A stretch of DNA of 64,000 bases from NCBI GenBank assembly GCA_017307505.1, contig JAFKEE010000018.1, forward strand, positions 308,737-372,736. Direction: 5' to 3'. The notes beneath the pieces were generated by a model that ran no database searches, was not told where the DNA came from, and saw nothing but the letters and a program-made list of their open reading frames with translations. The position numbers and the translations under genes were made by a program. This DNA is from Acidobacteriota bacterium. Lineage in GTDB: Bacteria; Acidobacteriota; Terriglobia; Bryobacterales; Bryobacteraceae. Positions 52,390-62,499 of the stretch are shown piece after piece (position 1 is the stretch's first letter; every line of letters starts with the position of its first letter).

Positions 52390-52425
52390 GTTCTCCGGTG
52401 CCGATGGAATCTCGAGGAAGAGCGG

Positions 52426-52453
52426 TTCCAATCCGGACCTGCTCCGATACAAT
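52426..52453 (+). promoter_or_regulatory. Candidate promoter of the TPR/cytochrome/VWFA operon
   Basis: TACAAT (52448-52453, 5/6 match to the -10 consensus) lies 14 bp before the ATG at 52468, with a weak TTCCAA at 52426-52431 and a 16-bp spacer. The leader would be about 8 nt, too short for a ribosome site. Confidence 0.45.
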
Positions 52454-52467
52454 CGAGATGGCGGCCT

Positions 52468-53592
52468 ATGACCACGATTGTGCTGGCGCTACTTCTGGGA
52501 CTGCAGGGCCCGCGCGCGCAAACACCGGACTCCGTGCTGGAGAAGGCGGTGGCGGCGCACCAGGCCGGAAATCTGGATGCGGCCGTGGCCGGCTACCGGG
52601 CGTATCTCAAGACTGGTCCGGACAATGTCAATGTGCGGTCGAACCTGGGGGCGGCTCTAGCCCGGCAAGGCCGGTTCGCCGAGGCGATTCAGGAGTACAA
52701 GGCCGGCCTCAAACTGGATCCGAGCCACACCGGCATTTCTCTCAACCTGGCGCTGGCCTATTACAAGATGGGCGACATCGGGGACGCAGCCAAGGAACTG
52801 ACCACCCTGCGGGCGCTGACTCCGGATAACGTGCAGGCCACGCTGCTGCTGGCCGATTGCTGGCTGCAGATGGGCGAGAACGGCAAAGTCATCGAACTGC
52901 TTTCGCCTGTGCAGAAGGAGCACCCGTCCGATCTGGGGATGGCGTATGTGCTGGGGACGGCGCTGGTGCGGGACAAGCGGGAGCAGGAAGGGCAGAAGAT
53001 CCTGGATCCGATCTTCAAACGGGGCGACTCGGCGGAGACGCGGCTGCTGATCGGCACGGCGAAACTGAACTCCGCCGATTTCGCGGGCGCCATGGAGGAT
53101 CTGGCGAAGGCGGTGCAGATGAATCCCAACCTGCCATCGGCGCATGCCTATTACGGGCAGTCGCTGATGGCCACCGGAGACACGGCCGGCGCCGCGAAGG
53201 AGTTCCAGCAGGAGCTGAAGCTCAATCCGAATGACTTCAACTCCAATCTGAATCTCGCCGTGATTCTCAAGCAGGACCAGGAGTGGGAAGAGTCGCTGAA
53301 GTACCTGGCGCGGGCGCTGCGCGTGAGGCCGGGCGACCTGCGGGTGCGCTACCAGTTGGGCACCATCTACCTGTCGCAGGGCAAGGTGGAGCAGGCGCGG
53401 AAGGAGCTGGAGGCGACCGTGAAGGAGGCTCCGCAGTTCACTGAAGCGCATGTGTCGCTGGCGACGGTGTACTACCGGCTGAAGCTGAAGGCGGAAGGTG
53501 ACCGGGAACGGGGCATTGTGCAGAAGCTGAACGCGGAAGCACAGGCTCGGCAGCCGAAAGGCCAGACGGAGCCAGAGCAGAAGAATCCATGA
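52468..53592 (+). CDS. Exported TPR-repeat protein
   Basis: This 374-residue protein has a short signal peptide (MTTIVLALLLGLQGPRAQ) and about nine TPR units filling the rest (for example AAVAGYRAYLKTGPDNVNVR, SNLGAALARQGRFAEAIQEY, YGQSLMATGDTAGAAKEFQQ), ending in a charged tail. TPR solenoids are docking surfaces; here the likely partners are the proteins of the same operon. It is the first gene after the receptor terminator. The second TPR gene overlaps its stop by 4 bp. Confidence 0.85.
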   Translation: MTTIVLALLLGLQGPRAQTPDSVLEKAVAAHQAGNLDAAVAGYRAYLKTGPDNVNVRSNLGAALARQGRFAEAIQEYKAGLKLDPSHTGISLNLALAYYKMGDIGDAAKELTTLRALTPDNVQATLLLADCWLQMGENGKVIELLSPVQKEHPSDLGMAYVLGTALVRDKREQEGQKILDPIFKRGDSAETRLLIGTAKLNSADFAGAMEDLAKAVQMNPNLPSAHAYYGQSLMATGDTAGAAKEFQQELKLNPNDFNSNLNLAVILKQDQEWEESLKYLARALRVRPGDLRVRYQLGTIYLSQGKVEQARKELEATVKEAPQFTEAHVSLATVYYRLKLKAEGDRERGIVQKLNAEAQARQPKGQTEPEQKNP

Positions 53593-54722
53593 CGCGAGGG
53601 ACGCTAGCAGCGGTGCTGTGGGTGTCGTGCCTGGTGAGCAGAGCACAGGATTCGCCCGCGGGTCCTGCTCCGCCGACGGTTGTGGCGAGCCTGGCGCGGC
53701 AGGCGGCCGAAGCGAAGGCCGGAGGCAGGCTGGAGCAGTCTGCGGCGTTGTACGGCAAAGCAGTGAAGGTGGCTCCGTCGTGGGCCGAGGGCTGGCGGCA
53801 GTTGGGCCTACTGCAGTTTGACGCGCAGCAATATACGGCCTGCCGGGATTCCTTTCAAAAGCTGGCCAGACTGAACAGCAAGCTGGGGAGTGATTTCGCG
53901 TATCTGGGTCTGTGCGAATTCCACACCAAGGAATATAGGGCCGCGGTGGCTGATCTGGAGAAGGGCTATGCGCTGGGGCTCCGATTGGAAGAGCCCGTGA
54001 CGCCTGTTGCGTTGTATAGGACCGCGGTGCTGCAAACGCAAGCCGGCAACTTCGAGCGCGCACTGCAATTCTGCCGTCTGCTCACGCGATTGAAGCCGAA
54101 TGACCCGGCGGTGGTCGCGGTGGCCGGTATTGCGTCACTGCGGCTCCCGATCTTTCCGCAGGAACTGGCGGAAGGCGACCGCGATGTGGCGTTTAAGCTG
54201 GGCAGCGCGATGCTGACCGGGGGCGCGCATCCGGTGGAGGAGGCGACGCGGCGCTTTGAGGAACTGGTGAAGGAGTATCCAGACCGGCCGAATGTGCACT
54301 ACTCGTATGCCATGATTCTGCTGGCAAACGATCCGAACCGCGGTGTCACCGCGCTGGAGCGGACGCTGGCGCTGGATCCGAAGCATCTGCCGGCCCTGGT
54401 TGCGATGGCGTTTGAGTATCTGAACCGCGGCGAAGCGGCGCGGGCTCTGCCGTTTGCGGAAAGGGCCGTTGCCACAGCCCCCGGAAGCTTCGCGGCGCGC
54501 GGGTGTCTGGGCCGCACACTGGTGGAGCTGAACCAGTTTGAGAAGGGCGCGAAGGAGCTGGAACTGGCGGCGAAACTGGAGCCTTCGAGCTCGCAGCTGC
54601 AATTCCTGTTGTCGTCGACGTATACGAAATTAGGCAGGAAAGAAGAGGCCGCGCGGGCACGGGCCGAGTTTGCGCGCCTGAAGGCGGCCGAAGACGAGCG
54701 GATGGGAAGGGAAGAGAAGTAG
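53589..54722 (+). CDS. Exported TPR-repeat protein (second)
   Basis: This 377-residue protein has a signal peptide (LAAVLWVSCLVSRAQ) and TPR units at about residues 35-150 and 215-365 (QSAALYGKAVKVAPSWAEGW, NVHYSYAMILLANDPNRGV, LQFLLSSTYTKLGRKEEAAR). It is not a close copy of the preceding TPR protein. The ATG overlaps the previous stop (ATGA) and its own TAG is followed directly by the ATG of the cytochrome gene, so the three are translated as a unit. Confidence 0.85.
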   Translation: MTRGTLAAVLWVSCLVSRAQDSPAGPAPPTVVASLARQAAEAKAGGRLEQSAALYGKAVKVAPSWAEGWRQLGLLQFDAQQYTACRDSFQKLARLNSKLGSDFAYLGLCEFHTKEYRAAVADLEKGYALGLRLEEPVTPVALYRTAVLQTQAGNFERALQFCRLLTRLKPNDPAVVAVAGIASLRLPIFPQELAEGDRDVAFKLGSAMLTGGAHPVEEATRRFEELVKEYPDRPNVHYSYAMILLANDPNRGVTALERTLALDPKHLPALVAMAFEYLNRGEAARALPFAERAVATAPGSFAARGCLGRTLVELNQFEKGAKELELAAKLEPSSSQLQFLLSSTYTKLGRKEEAARARAEFARLKAAEDERMGREEK

Positions 54723-55769
54723 ATGCGGGGAGGCGTCCTCATGCTGGCCGTGGCGCTGCCCTGCCTGACGGCGCAGCAGTCCGGGACCTGCGCACCCTGT
54801 CACCCGAAGGAAGCGAAAGGGCATGCCCAGACGCTGATGGCGCGGACACTGGAGCCGGGCGGACAGGCGTCGATTCCCGGCTCGCATGCGGAGTTGCGGC
54901 TGAAGCTGGGGTCGTTCTCCTACCGGATCTACCGGGCCGGCGGGCAGGACCGGTATCAGGTGAGTGATGGCACGTCATCAATGGAGGGCGTGGTGGCCTG
55001 GGCGATGGGGCAGGGCGCGGCGGGCCAGACGTATGTCCTGGAGCGGGAAGGGAAGCTGTACGAGAGCCGGGTGAGTTTCTATAACGACATCAAAGGACTG
55101 GACGCTACGCTAGGGTCGCCGGCGGGTGTTCCGAAGAACCTGGCGGAGGCGTTTGGGCGGGAGATGCCGGCGTTGAGCGTGACGGAGTGTTTCCAGTGCC
55201 ACGCGGCGGCGGGTCCGGCGGCTGCGACCGCTCCGGCCAAGGGCTCGCTGGCCTGGACGAAGACGCTGGTCCCCGGGGTGCAGTGCGAGAACTGCCACAA
55301 GGGCGCATGGAAGCATGCAGCGGCCCGGACGGCGGGCGACATGAAGTCGGCGCGGCTGGCGAAGCTGAAGGATGCGAGTACGGAAGAGATCTCTGATGTT
55401 TGTGGAGTGTGCCACCGGACGTGGTCCCACATCCAGTTGAACGGCCCGCGCGGCGTGGCCAATGTACGCTTCCAGCCGTATCGGATCGTGATGAGCAAGT
55501 GTTATGACGCGATGGACCGGCGCATCGGTTGTACAGCGTGTCATGATCCGCACAACCGGCCGGAGGGTGTAGCGGTGAACTCGGATCCGGCTTGCCTGGG
55601 TTGTCACACGGCCCGGGCGGGCGGCGGTCCGGTAGGGAAGGTTTGCAAGGTGGGGACGAACCGGTGCGCGAGCTGCCATATGCCGAAGTACGAGCTGCCG
55701 GGGTCGCATTTCCGGTTTACCGATCACTTCATTCGTATTGCGAGGCCCAATGAAACTTATCCGGATTAG
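54723..55769 (+). CDS. Exported heptahaem c-type cytochrome
   Basis: This 348-residue protein has a signal peptide (MLAVALPCLTAQQ) and seven CXXCH motifs: CAPCH (residue 23), CFQCH (156), CENCH (188), CGVCH (227), CTACH (270), CLGCH (291) and CASCH (315). The 130-residue spacing between the first and second haems holds a beta-rich domain, so the first haem is separate from a six-haem cluster. It resembles NrfB/DmsE-like and 'cytochrome c554'-style proteins without matching one clearly. It would carry or store electrons in the periplasm. The last 20 bp overlap the next gene. Confidence 0.87.
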   Translation: MRGGVLMLAVALPCLTAQQSGTCAPCHPKEAKGHAQTLMARTLEPGGQASIPGSHAELRLKLGSFSYRIYRAGGQDRYQVSDGTSSMEGVVAWAMGQGAAGQTYVLEREGKLYESRVSFYNDIKGLDATLGSPAGVPKNLAEAFGREMPALSVTECFQCHAAAGPAAATAPAKGSLAWTKTLVPGVQCENCHKGAWKHAAARTAGDMKSARLAKLKDASTEEISDVCGVCHRTWSHIQLNGPRGVANVRFQPYRIVMSKCYDAMDRRIGCTACHDPHNRPEGVAVNSDPACLGCHTARAGGGPVGKVCKVGTNRCASCHMPKYELPGSHFRFTDHFIRIARPNETYPD

Positions 55770-57816
55770 CGGACTGACTCTCAGCGTGCTGGTTGCGGCT
55801 GGCATGGCGCACGGGCAACAGGCGAGTACGGCGCAGTTGATTGCCGGGGGGCAGCAGTCGGATCCTGCCATGAGTTCCGCGGCAGAGGAGGTGGTGCAGG
55901 ATTTCATCGTGCGGGACAAGCGGGGCCGGCTGGTGAAAGACCTGAAGGCTGAGGAAGTGAAGGTAACGGACGACGGAGCGGAGCAGCGGGTGACGGGACT
56001 GCGGCTGGTGGAGGGGGCGGAGGCGGGTCAACGGATCGGGCTGGTAACGCTGGTGTTTGAGCGGCTGGGCAATGCGGCGCGCCGGGTCGCACGGGATGCG
56101 GCGGAGAGCCTGGTGAAGGGCGAGCAGGCCCAGAATGTGCAGTTCGCGGTAGTCGCCATCGATTCCCAGTTGTTCGTGTTGCAGGAGTTCACCACGGACA
56201 AGGAAGCGTTGAAGCGGGCGATTGGCAGAGTGACGAACGGGCAGTATGCGACGTATGCCGTGGAGTCGGAGCGGATCAAGAAGAGCCTGAAGGAGACGGT
56301 GGCCGGAGCGGAGGCTCCTCCGGTGCAGAAGAAGACGGCCCAGGTGATGCTGGACATGCTGCAGTTCAATTCCAGCTACGGGCGTGAGGAAGCGACGCGC
56401 ATGTCGATCTTCTCTCTGCTGTCGCTGGTGAGGGGGCAGTACTCGATGCCAGGGCGGAAGAGCATCGTGTACTTCTCGGAAGGCATGGAAGTGCCTACGC
56501 ATCTGGATGAGCCGTTCCGGAGTATTCCCAGTGCGGCGAATCGCGGCAATGTCGCCATTTATACCGTGGATGCGCGCGGGGTCCAGACGTCGAGCCAGAA
56601 CGCGGGCTCGGAAGACCTGGCTAAGGCTGCGAAGCTGACGGGCGACGCCACGACGGCCACGACGGGTGCTGTCTCGAAGGACGAGTTGCAGGCCAGCGAC
56701 CTGGCGGAGAACAGCATGCGCAAGAATGTCCAATTGCCGCTGCAGACGTTATCGGAGTCGACTGGGGCATTCCTGATGAGCGATTCGAACGATCTGTCGA
56801 AACCGATGCGGCTGGTGAGCGAGGAGGCGGCCAGTTATTACGAGGCGGTCTATCATCCGGGCATAGCAAGCTACGACGGAAAGTTCCGGAAGACGCAAGT
56901 GGAAGTGGCGCGGAAAGACACCGTGGTTCATGCGCGCATGGGGTACTTCTCGTTGCCTGTGAACGCACGCGGACCGGCGCTGATGCCGTTTGAATTTGCG
57001 CTGACAAAGGCGCTGGCCGCTAATCCGATGCCGAAAGACGTGGAGTTCCGGTCGGCGGCCCTGGTGGTGCGGCCCGGGCCCACGGAAGCGAAGGGGCTGG
57101 TGGTGGTGGAGGTGCCGATGAGCGGCATCAAGTTCACCGAGCATGTCAATACGAAGACATTCAGTTCACGCGTGTCGCTGCTGGCGCTGGTGAAGAATGC
57201 GAAAGGGGAAGTGGTGGCCAAGGTGAGCAGCGACCTGCCGCGCAGCGGGCCGCTGGCGCTGCTGCCGCAGGCCCGGGCGGGCAACTACATCTACAAAGAG
57301 CCGTTGAACCTGCCGCCGGGCCGGTACACGCTGGAGACGGCGGTGATGGATCACGAAGCAGGCACGGTGGGGACGCGCAAGAGTTCGTACGTCGTGACGC
57401 CGAAGGCGCAGGGTGTGGCGATGTCGAGCCTGTTCCTGGTGCGGAACTTCCAGGCGAATGCGAAGGATCTGGATCCGAATGAGCCGCTGCAATACCAGGG
57501 CGGACGGATCACGGCGACGTTGGGCGGGCAGGTGTTCGCGGTGAAGGGCGCGCAGATGTCCACCTTTTTCGTCGTGTACCCGGATCCGGCGATTCCGGAA
57601 AAGCCGGTGGCGGAGGTGGAGTTCAGCGTGGACGGCAAAGTGATCGCGAAGAGCGCACTGCCACTGCCGGCCGCCGACGCACAGGGGCGCATCGCGTATG
57701 TGTTGTCTTCGCCGGCGGAGAGCATGCCTCCGGCCACGTACCTGATTCACGTGATTGTGAAGCAGGGCAACTCCACGGCGGACGGCATGACGCAAGTGCA
57801 GATTGCGGCGCGATGA
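55750..57816 (+). CDS. VWFA-related acidobacterial protein (first of a pair)
   Basis: This 688-residue exported protein (signal peptide to about residue 22, LVAAGMAHGQ) has the acidobacterial VWFA-type domain (about 45-390): [71 protein letters not shown], and SYYEAVYHPG. The MIDAS DxSxS of true VWA domains is absent at the expected strand (FERLG). A beta-sandwich C-terminal half follows. Such proteins are probably adhesive or scaffold proteins. The ATG at 55750 lies inside the cytochrome gene's end, so translation is coupled. Confidence 0.87.
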   Translation: MKLIRISGLTLSVLVAAGMAHGQQASTAQLIAGGQQSDPAMSSAAEEVVQDFIVRDKRGRLVKDLKAEEVKVTDDGAEQRVTGLRLVEGAEAGQRIGLVTLVFERLGNAARRVARDAAESLVKGEQAQNVQFAVVAIDSQLFVLQEFTTDKEALKRAIGRVTNGQYATYAVESERIKKSLKETVAGAEAPPVQKKTAQVMLDMLQFNSSYGREEATRMSIFSLLSLVRGQYSMPGRKSIVYFSEGMEVPTHLDEPFRSIPSAANRGNVAIYTVDARGVQTSSQNAGSEDLAKAAKLTGDATTATTGAVSKDELQASDLAENSMRKNVQLPLQTLSESTGAFLMSDSNDLSKPMRLVSEEAASYYEAVYHPGIASYDGKFRKTQVEVARKDTVVHARMGYFSLPVNARGPALMPFEFALTKALAANPMPKDVEFRSAALVVRPGPTEAKGLVVVEVPMSGIKFTEHVNTKTFSSRVSLLALVKNAKGEVVAKVSSDLPRSGPLALLPQARAGNYIYKEPLNLPPGRYTLETAVMDHEAGTVGTRKSSYVVTPKAQGVAMSSLFLVRNFQANAKDLDPNEPLQYQGGRITATLGGQVFAVKGAQMSTFFVVYPDPAIPEKPVAEVEFSVDGKVIAKSALPLPAADAQGRIAYVLSSPAESMPPATYLIHVIVKQGNSTADGMTQVQIAAR

Positions 57817-59936
57817 CGTGGGTTCTCAGAGCTGTTGCGCTGGTGGCGCTGGCGGCGGAGCTGCCGGCCCAGACACCGGCCTTCCGTTCGGAGTCGACGG
57901 ACGTCCTGGTGGATGTCGTGGTGCGCGACAAGCGCGGGCGACTGATTCGCGGACTGACCGAGGCCGACATTGTCGTGAAAGAAGACGGGGAGCCACAGAC
58001 GATTACGTCGTTCCGGGCCGTCAGCGTGCGGTCTGGGGCGGCGGCTGCGGAGAGCCTTCCGGAGCCCGCGGTGGCAGGCGAAGTGCGCCGGCAGGAGCGG
58101 GTGCAGGTGTCCGCGCAGAACCGGCTCGTGTCGATCGTGTTCGACCGGCTGGGGCCGGATGGACGGCGGCTGGGGCGGCAGGCATCCCTGGATTTCCTGA
58201 AGAAAGACCTGGGGCCGAATGTCTACTATGCCGTGTTTACGGTGGATCGCGGCTTCCAGGTGGTGCAGCCGTATACGAACGATGCGGCGCGGCTGAAGCG
58301 GGCCATCGAGGCGGCGACCAGCGGGGAGCGTAGCGATTTTCAGAGCGATCTGGCGAATATGAGCCGGACAGCCGGATCGGCCGGAAATAACGTCGGTGGG
58401 GCGACCACCACGCAAGGTACGGTGGACGGCGGAGCGATGTCCAGCGCGCAGGCCGCGCAGATGGCGAAGGAGATGCTCGATTTCTCCGAGGTGCTGGAAC
58501 GCGAGGACCTGGGCCGCATGTCGGTGTTCTCGCTGTGGGCGATTGTCAAGGAATTGCGCAAACTGCCCGGCCGTAAGACGGTGCTGTACTTCGCTGAGGG
58601 GCTGCAGATGCCGAACAGCCTGGTGGAGCAGTTCAAGTCGATGATCAGCGAAGCGAATCGCGCGAATGTGACGGTGTATGCGATCGACGCCCGCGGTCTC
58701 ACCACCACCAGCGACCAGGGGGCGGCGAATGCCAAGCTCAGCGAGGCGGCGCAGTGGAGCCGCTATGCACGCACGACGCAGAACGAGACGGCCGCGGGGA
58801 ACAGGCAGGAGTTCCGGACCTTCGACCGGGCGGTGGACAGCCTCCGGGCGAACCAGCAGTACGAGATGCAGGAGCTGGCCGAGGCCACGGGCGGGTTCCT
58901 GATTGCGAATACGAACGACCTGCGGCCCAATCTGGAGAAGTTGAGCGAGGAGTTCAACACATACTACGAGATTTCCTACCATCCCAGGAATCAGCTGTAC
59001 GACGGGCGGTTCCGGGCCATCACCGTGTCGGTGGCGAGCCGTAAGGATGCGGTGGTGCAGGCTCGCGACGGATATTTCGCCATGCCGGTGATGGAGGGGC
59101 AGACGGTGTACTCGTATGAGGCTCCGCTGCTGCGGGTGCTGTCGCAGGCTCCGTTGCCCAGGGATCTGGAGTTTCGCGCGGGCGTCGTTCAATACCGGCA
59201 GAGGCTGGGACTGCAGCAGGCGGAACTCGTCTTCGATCTGCCCTTGAAGAATGTTGCGTTCGCGAAGGATGAGAAGGCGGGGAAGTACCGGACCCACATC
59301 ACGGTGCTGGCTCTTGTAAAGGATGCCGGTGGACGGGTGGTGGCCAAACTGTCGCGGGATGTGCCGCTGAACGAACCGCTGGACCGGCTGGAGGGGTTCC
59401 AGCAGGGGCGGTTCATTGTGACGCGGGCGCTGAATCTGGCTCCGGGGCGGTACACCGTGGAGAGTGTGGCGGCGGACCAGGAGGGGCAGCGGGTGTCGGC
59501 AAAGCGGTCCGTGCTGGTGGTGCCGGCGCAGTCCGGGAAAGCAGGTGTCAGCGACATCACGCTGGTGCGGCGAATCGACAAGCCGGCCGCCGAGAGGGAT
59601 CCACAGGACGCGCTGCAGATTCCGATGGGGCGGATCGTGCCGACTTTGATCGACGCGGTGCCTGGCGGCCCGGGGAAGCTGCTTTCGCTGTTCTTTACGC
59701 TGTATCCGGATGAGACGTCGCAGGAGCCGCCCAAGGTCGTGCTGGAGTTGTTGAAGGACGGGCAGGTGGTGTCCCGGAGTTCACCGGTGCTGCCGGCGGC
59801 GGCAGCGGATGGCTCGATCCCCTATGTCGCCAATATTCCGCTGGATTCGGTGCAGGCGGCGCAGTACCAGTTCCGGGCCACGTTAATCCAAGGCAACTTC
59901 GGCGCGCAGAAGAGCATCTACCTTAACATTGAGTAA
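57813..59936 (+). CDS. VWFA-related acidobacterial protein (second of a pair)
   Basis: This 707-residue paralogue of the preceding protein has the same order: signal peptide ([11 protein letters not shown]), [80 protein letters not shown], and a beta-rich second half ending in [12 protein letters not shown]. It also lacks a standard MIDAS motif. The ATG overlaps the previous stop (ATGA). Two diverged copies in one operon suggest a heterodimer or a duplication with specialisation. Confidence 0.88.
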   Translation: MTWVLRAVALVALAAELPAQTPAFRSESTDVLVDVVVRDKRGRLIRGLTEADIVVKEDGEPQTITSFRAVSVRSGAAAAESLPEPAVAGEVRRQERVQVSAQNRLVSIVFDRLGPDGRRLGRQASLDFLKKDLGPNVYYAVFTVDRGFQVVQPYTNDAARLKRAIEAATSGERSDFQSDLANMSRTAGSAGNNVGGATTTQGTVDGGAMSSAQAAQMAKEMLDFSEVLEREDLGRMSVFSLWAIVKELRKLPGRKTVLYFAEGLQMPNSLVEQFKSMISEANRANVTVYAIDARGLTTTSDQGAANAKLSEAAQWSRYARTTQNETAAGNRQEFRTFDRAVDSLRANQQYEMQELAEATGGFLIANTNDLRPNLEKLSEEFNTYYEISYHPRNQLYDGRFRAITVSVASRKDAVVQARDGYFAMPVMEGQTVYSYEAPLLRVLSQAPLPRDLEFRAGVVQYRQRLGLQQAELVFDLPLKNVAFAKDEKAGKYRTHITVLALVKDAGGRVVAKLSRDVPLNEPLDRLEGFQQGRFIVTRALNLAPGRYTVESVAADQEGQRVSAKRSVLVVPAQSGKAGVSDITLVRRIDKPAAERDPQDALQIPMGRIVPTLIDAVPGGPGKLLSLFFTLYPDETSQEPPKVVLELLKDGQVVSRSSPVLPAAAADGSIPYVANIPLDSVQAAQYQFRATLIQGNFGAQKSIYLNIE

Positions 59937-59959
59937 AGTCCTGGGGCGGTATTCGTTTG

Positions 59960-61651
59960 ATGCGGTACAGCAGAAGAGCTTTCCTGGCGTGTCTGGGCGG
60001 CGCGCCAATGATCCCGAACTACAGTCTGGCCGCGCCGCCGGCCGACTCCTCGCGGCTGTTCGAAGAGGTGCCGTCGTCGGAGAGCGGCATCCAGTGGGTC
60101 CACGTCAACGCCATGTCGGCGGAGCGCTACCTGCCGGAGACGCTGCCCCCGGGTGTGGCCTTTCTCGACTATGACAACGACGGCTGGATGGACATCTTCC
60201 TGGTGAACACCGGGGAGTGCAATTTCTATAAGCCGTCGAAGCCGGTATGCAATGCGCTGTACCACAACAACCGGGACGGGACATTTACCGACGTCACGCA
60301 GAAAGCGGGGCTGCTGGGCGGCCACTCGTTCGGGATGGGTGTGGCCGTGGGCGACTACGACAACGACGGGTTCCCTGATCTGCTGGTGACGGCCTACGGC
60401 CGGCCCACGCTGTATCACAACAACGGCGATGGCACCTTCACCGACATCACGGAGAAATCGGGCCTGGTGGGGCCGGAGTGGACGACCAGCGCGGTGTGGT
60501 TCGATTACGACAACGACGGCAAGCTGGACCTGTTCCTGTGCAGCTTTGTGAACTACAGCGTGAAGGAGCGATTCGGCTGCGGCGATAACAAGCTGGGGCG
60601 GAAGTATTACTGCATTCCGCGGGTGTTCAAGCCGACGGCGAGCTTCCTGTACCACAACAATGGCGATGGCACGTTTAAGCTCGTGAGCAAGGGTACCGAT
60701 ATCGAGAAGTCGCTGGGCAAGGGGTTGGGCGTGGTGGCGACCGACGTGAATAACGACGGGCGCATGGATCTGTTCGAAGCCAACGACACGGTGCAGAACT
60801 TCCTGTTCCTGAACCGCGGGGGCGGCAAGTGGGAGGAGGTTGCGCTGGCGGCGGAAGTGGGCTTCAGCGCCAACGGACAGGCGCGCTCCGGCATGGGCGT
60901 GGATGCGGCCGACATCAACGGCGACGGATGGGAAGATCTCTTTGTGGCGAACGTCGACCAGGAGATGTTCTCGCTCTACGAGAACAACAAGACGGAGTCG
61001 TTTACCGATACGGCGCACCGCCATGGAGTCGCGCAGAGCACGCGGCTGCTGAGCGGCTGGGGTCTCAAGTTCTTCGACTACGACAACGACGGGCTGACTG
61101 ACCTGATCCTCTCGAACGGGCATCCGGACGACATGATCGAGCAGTATTCGCAGCAGGTGAAGTACAAGGAACCGCTGCTCCTGTTCCACAACGATGGCGG
61201 CCGGATGCGGAACGTCACGGCGCAGGCGGGGCCGGCTTTCACCAAGTCCTATCCGGCGCGAGGGCTGGCGGTCGGCGACTATCTCAACAACGGCCGGTTG
61301 TCCGTCCTGGTGGGCAACAACGGCGAGGCGCCGCTGCTGCTCAGGAACACGGCGGGCGCTGGCAACCACTGGGTGGGGCTGAAGCTGCAGGGCGTCACCT
61401 GCAATCGGGACGCGATCGGGGCGAGCATCACGTGGTCGGTTGGCGGCGTAAAGCGCACGCGCAAGAAGAACAGCGGCGGCAGTTACCTGTCTTCGCACGA
61501 CCCGCGCGAAGTGCTGGGGCTGGGCACGACCGCCAAGGTGGACTGGATCGAGATCAAGTGGCCCGGGCCGAGCACGCGCGTCGAGCGCCTCACCGATGTG
61601 CCGGTGGACCGCTATGTGACCGTCGTCGAAGGCAAGGGCATCGCCAGATAA
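59960..61651 (+). CDS. CRTAC/FG-GAP repeat protein with a Tat signal
   Basis: This 563-residue protein begins [20 protein letters not shown], a twin-arginine signal, and continues as a seven-bladed FG-GAP/VCBS propeller with Ca-binding repeats such as [52 protein letters not shown] and [17 protein letters not shown]. The C-terminal 120 residues are an ASPIC/UnbV domain ([31 protein letters not shown]). Such proteins bind carbohydrates or act at the surface. I start at the ATG 59960; a TTG precedes it. It lies 23 bp after the VWFA pair and may share their transcript. Confidence 0.88.
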   Translation: MRYSRRAFLACLGGAPMIPNYSLAAPPADSSRLFEEVPSSESGIQWVHVNAMSAERYLPETLPPGVAFLDYDNDGWMDIFLVNTGECNFYKPSKPVCNALYHNNRDGTFTDVTQKAGLLGGHSFGMGVAVGDYDNDGFPDLLVTAYGRPTLYHNNGDGTFTDITEKSGLVGPEWTTSAVWFDYDNDGKLDLFLCSFVNYSVKERFGCGDNKLGRKYYCIPRVFKPTASFLYHNNGDGTFKLVSKGTDIEKSLGKGLGVVATDVNNDGRMDLFEANDTVQNFLFLNRGGGKWEEVALAAEVGFSANGQARSGMGVDAADINGDGWEDLFVANVDQEMFSLYENNKTESFTDTAHRHGVAQSTRLLSGWGLKFFDYDNDGLTDLILSNGHPDDMIEQYSQQVKYKEPLLLFHNDGGRMRNVTAQAGPAFTKSYPARGLAVGDYLNNGRLSVLVGNNGEAPLLLRNTAGAGNHWVGLKLQGVTCNRDAIGASITWSVGGVKRTRKKNSGGSYLSSHDPREVLGLGTTAKVDWIEIKWPGPSTRVERLTDVPVDRYVTVVEGKGIAR

Positions 61652-61696
61652 CTCCGGCGCTGTTGGATAATTCGGAGAGCAACATCCGGAGGAGCC

Positions 61697-62464
61697 ATGG
61701 CGTCCGATACTTATCGCTGGCTGGCCCGCTACTACGACCACCTGTTTGAATTCCGGCGGCAATTCGACACGGCTCGCGAATCGGTGATCGGGCCTGTTCT
61801 GCCTGAAGTGAAGGCCGCCTGCGACCTGTGCTGCGGCACGGGCGCACTGGCGCTGGAACTGGCGGCACAGGGGATCGAGATGTACGCTGTCGACCTGTCG
61901 CCCGACATGTGCAGGATCGCGCGGAAGAAGGTGCGGGGCACGGGCTTGCCGGTCCACGTGATCCAGGCCGATATGCGTAGTTTCGAACTCCCCAGGCAGG
62001 TGGACCTGGTCACCTGCGAGTTCGATGCGTTGAATCACGTTTCGCAGAAGCGCGACCTGGGCCGCGTGCTGCGCTGTGTGGCCAGGGCGCTGCGCCCGGG
62101 CGGGCATTTCGCCTTCGACGTGAACAACCGGCGGGCGTTTGAGCGCGTCTGGTCGAATACCTGGTTCCTGGAGAAGGATCCCGTGGCGATGATCATGCAC
62201 GGCGGGCACAGGCGCGGGTCGGACCGTGCCTGGTCGGACGTGGAGTGGTTTATCCGGTCTGGAGATAAGTGGAGCCGGCACCACGAGCACATCGAGGAGG
62301 TCTGCTGGAGCGCGGCGGAGATCCGGACCGCCTTGGCGGCGGCGGGCTTCGACCAGGTGAAGGCGTGGGACGCGGCCCCGTTTTTTGAGGACGCGCTGAC
62401 TCCGGCGGGCAACCGGACGTTCTGGCGGGCGAGGCTGAAACCGGCTGCGAAGGTCAGGGCTTAG
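61697..62464 (+). CDS. Class I SAM-dependent methyltransferase
   Basis: This 255-residue cytoplasmic protein has the SAM core ACDLCCGTGALALELAAQGI (motif I), MYAVDLSPDMCRIARKKVRG (motif II), QADMRSFELPRQVDLVTCEF and VARALRPGGHFAFDVNNRRA. The N-terminal YRWLARYYDHLFEFRRQFD is typical of the small-molecule (TehB/YafE-like) group. The substrate is unknown. The ATG at 61697 follows GGAGGAGCC, a strong ribosome site; GATAAT at 61667-61672 may be an own promoter. It follows the CRTAC gene by 45 bp. Confidence 0.86.
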   Translation: MASDTYRWLARYYDHLFEFRRQFDTARESVIGPVLPEVKAACDLCCGTGALALELAAQGIEMYAVDLSPDMCRIARKKVRGTGLPVHVIQADMRSFELPRQVDLVTCEFDALNHVSQKRDLGRVLRCVARALRPGGHFAFDVNNRRAFERVWSNTWFLEKDPVAMIMHGGHRRGSDRAWSDVEWFIRSGDKWSRHHEHIEEVCWSAAEIRTALAAAGFDQVKAWDAAPFFEDALTPAGNRTFWRARLKPAAKVRA

Positions 62465-62499
62465 GGCCGCTGACCCTCGCGGGCCGGTGGAAACAGAGT

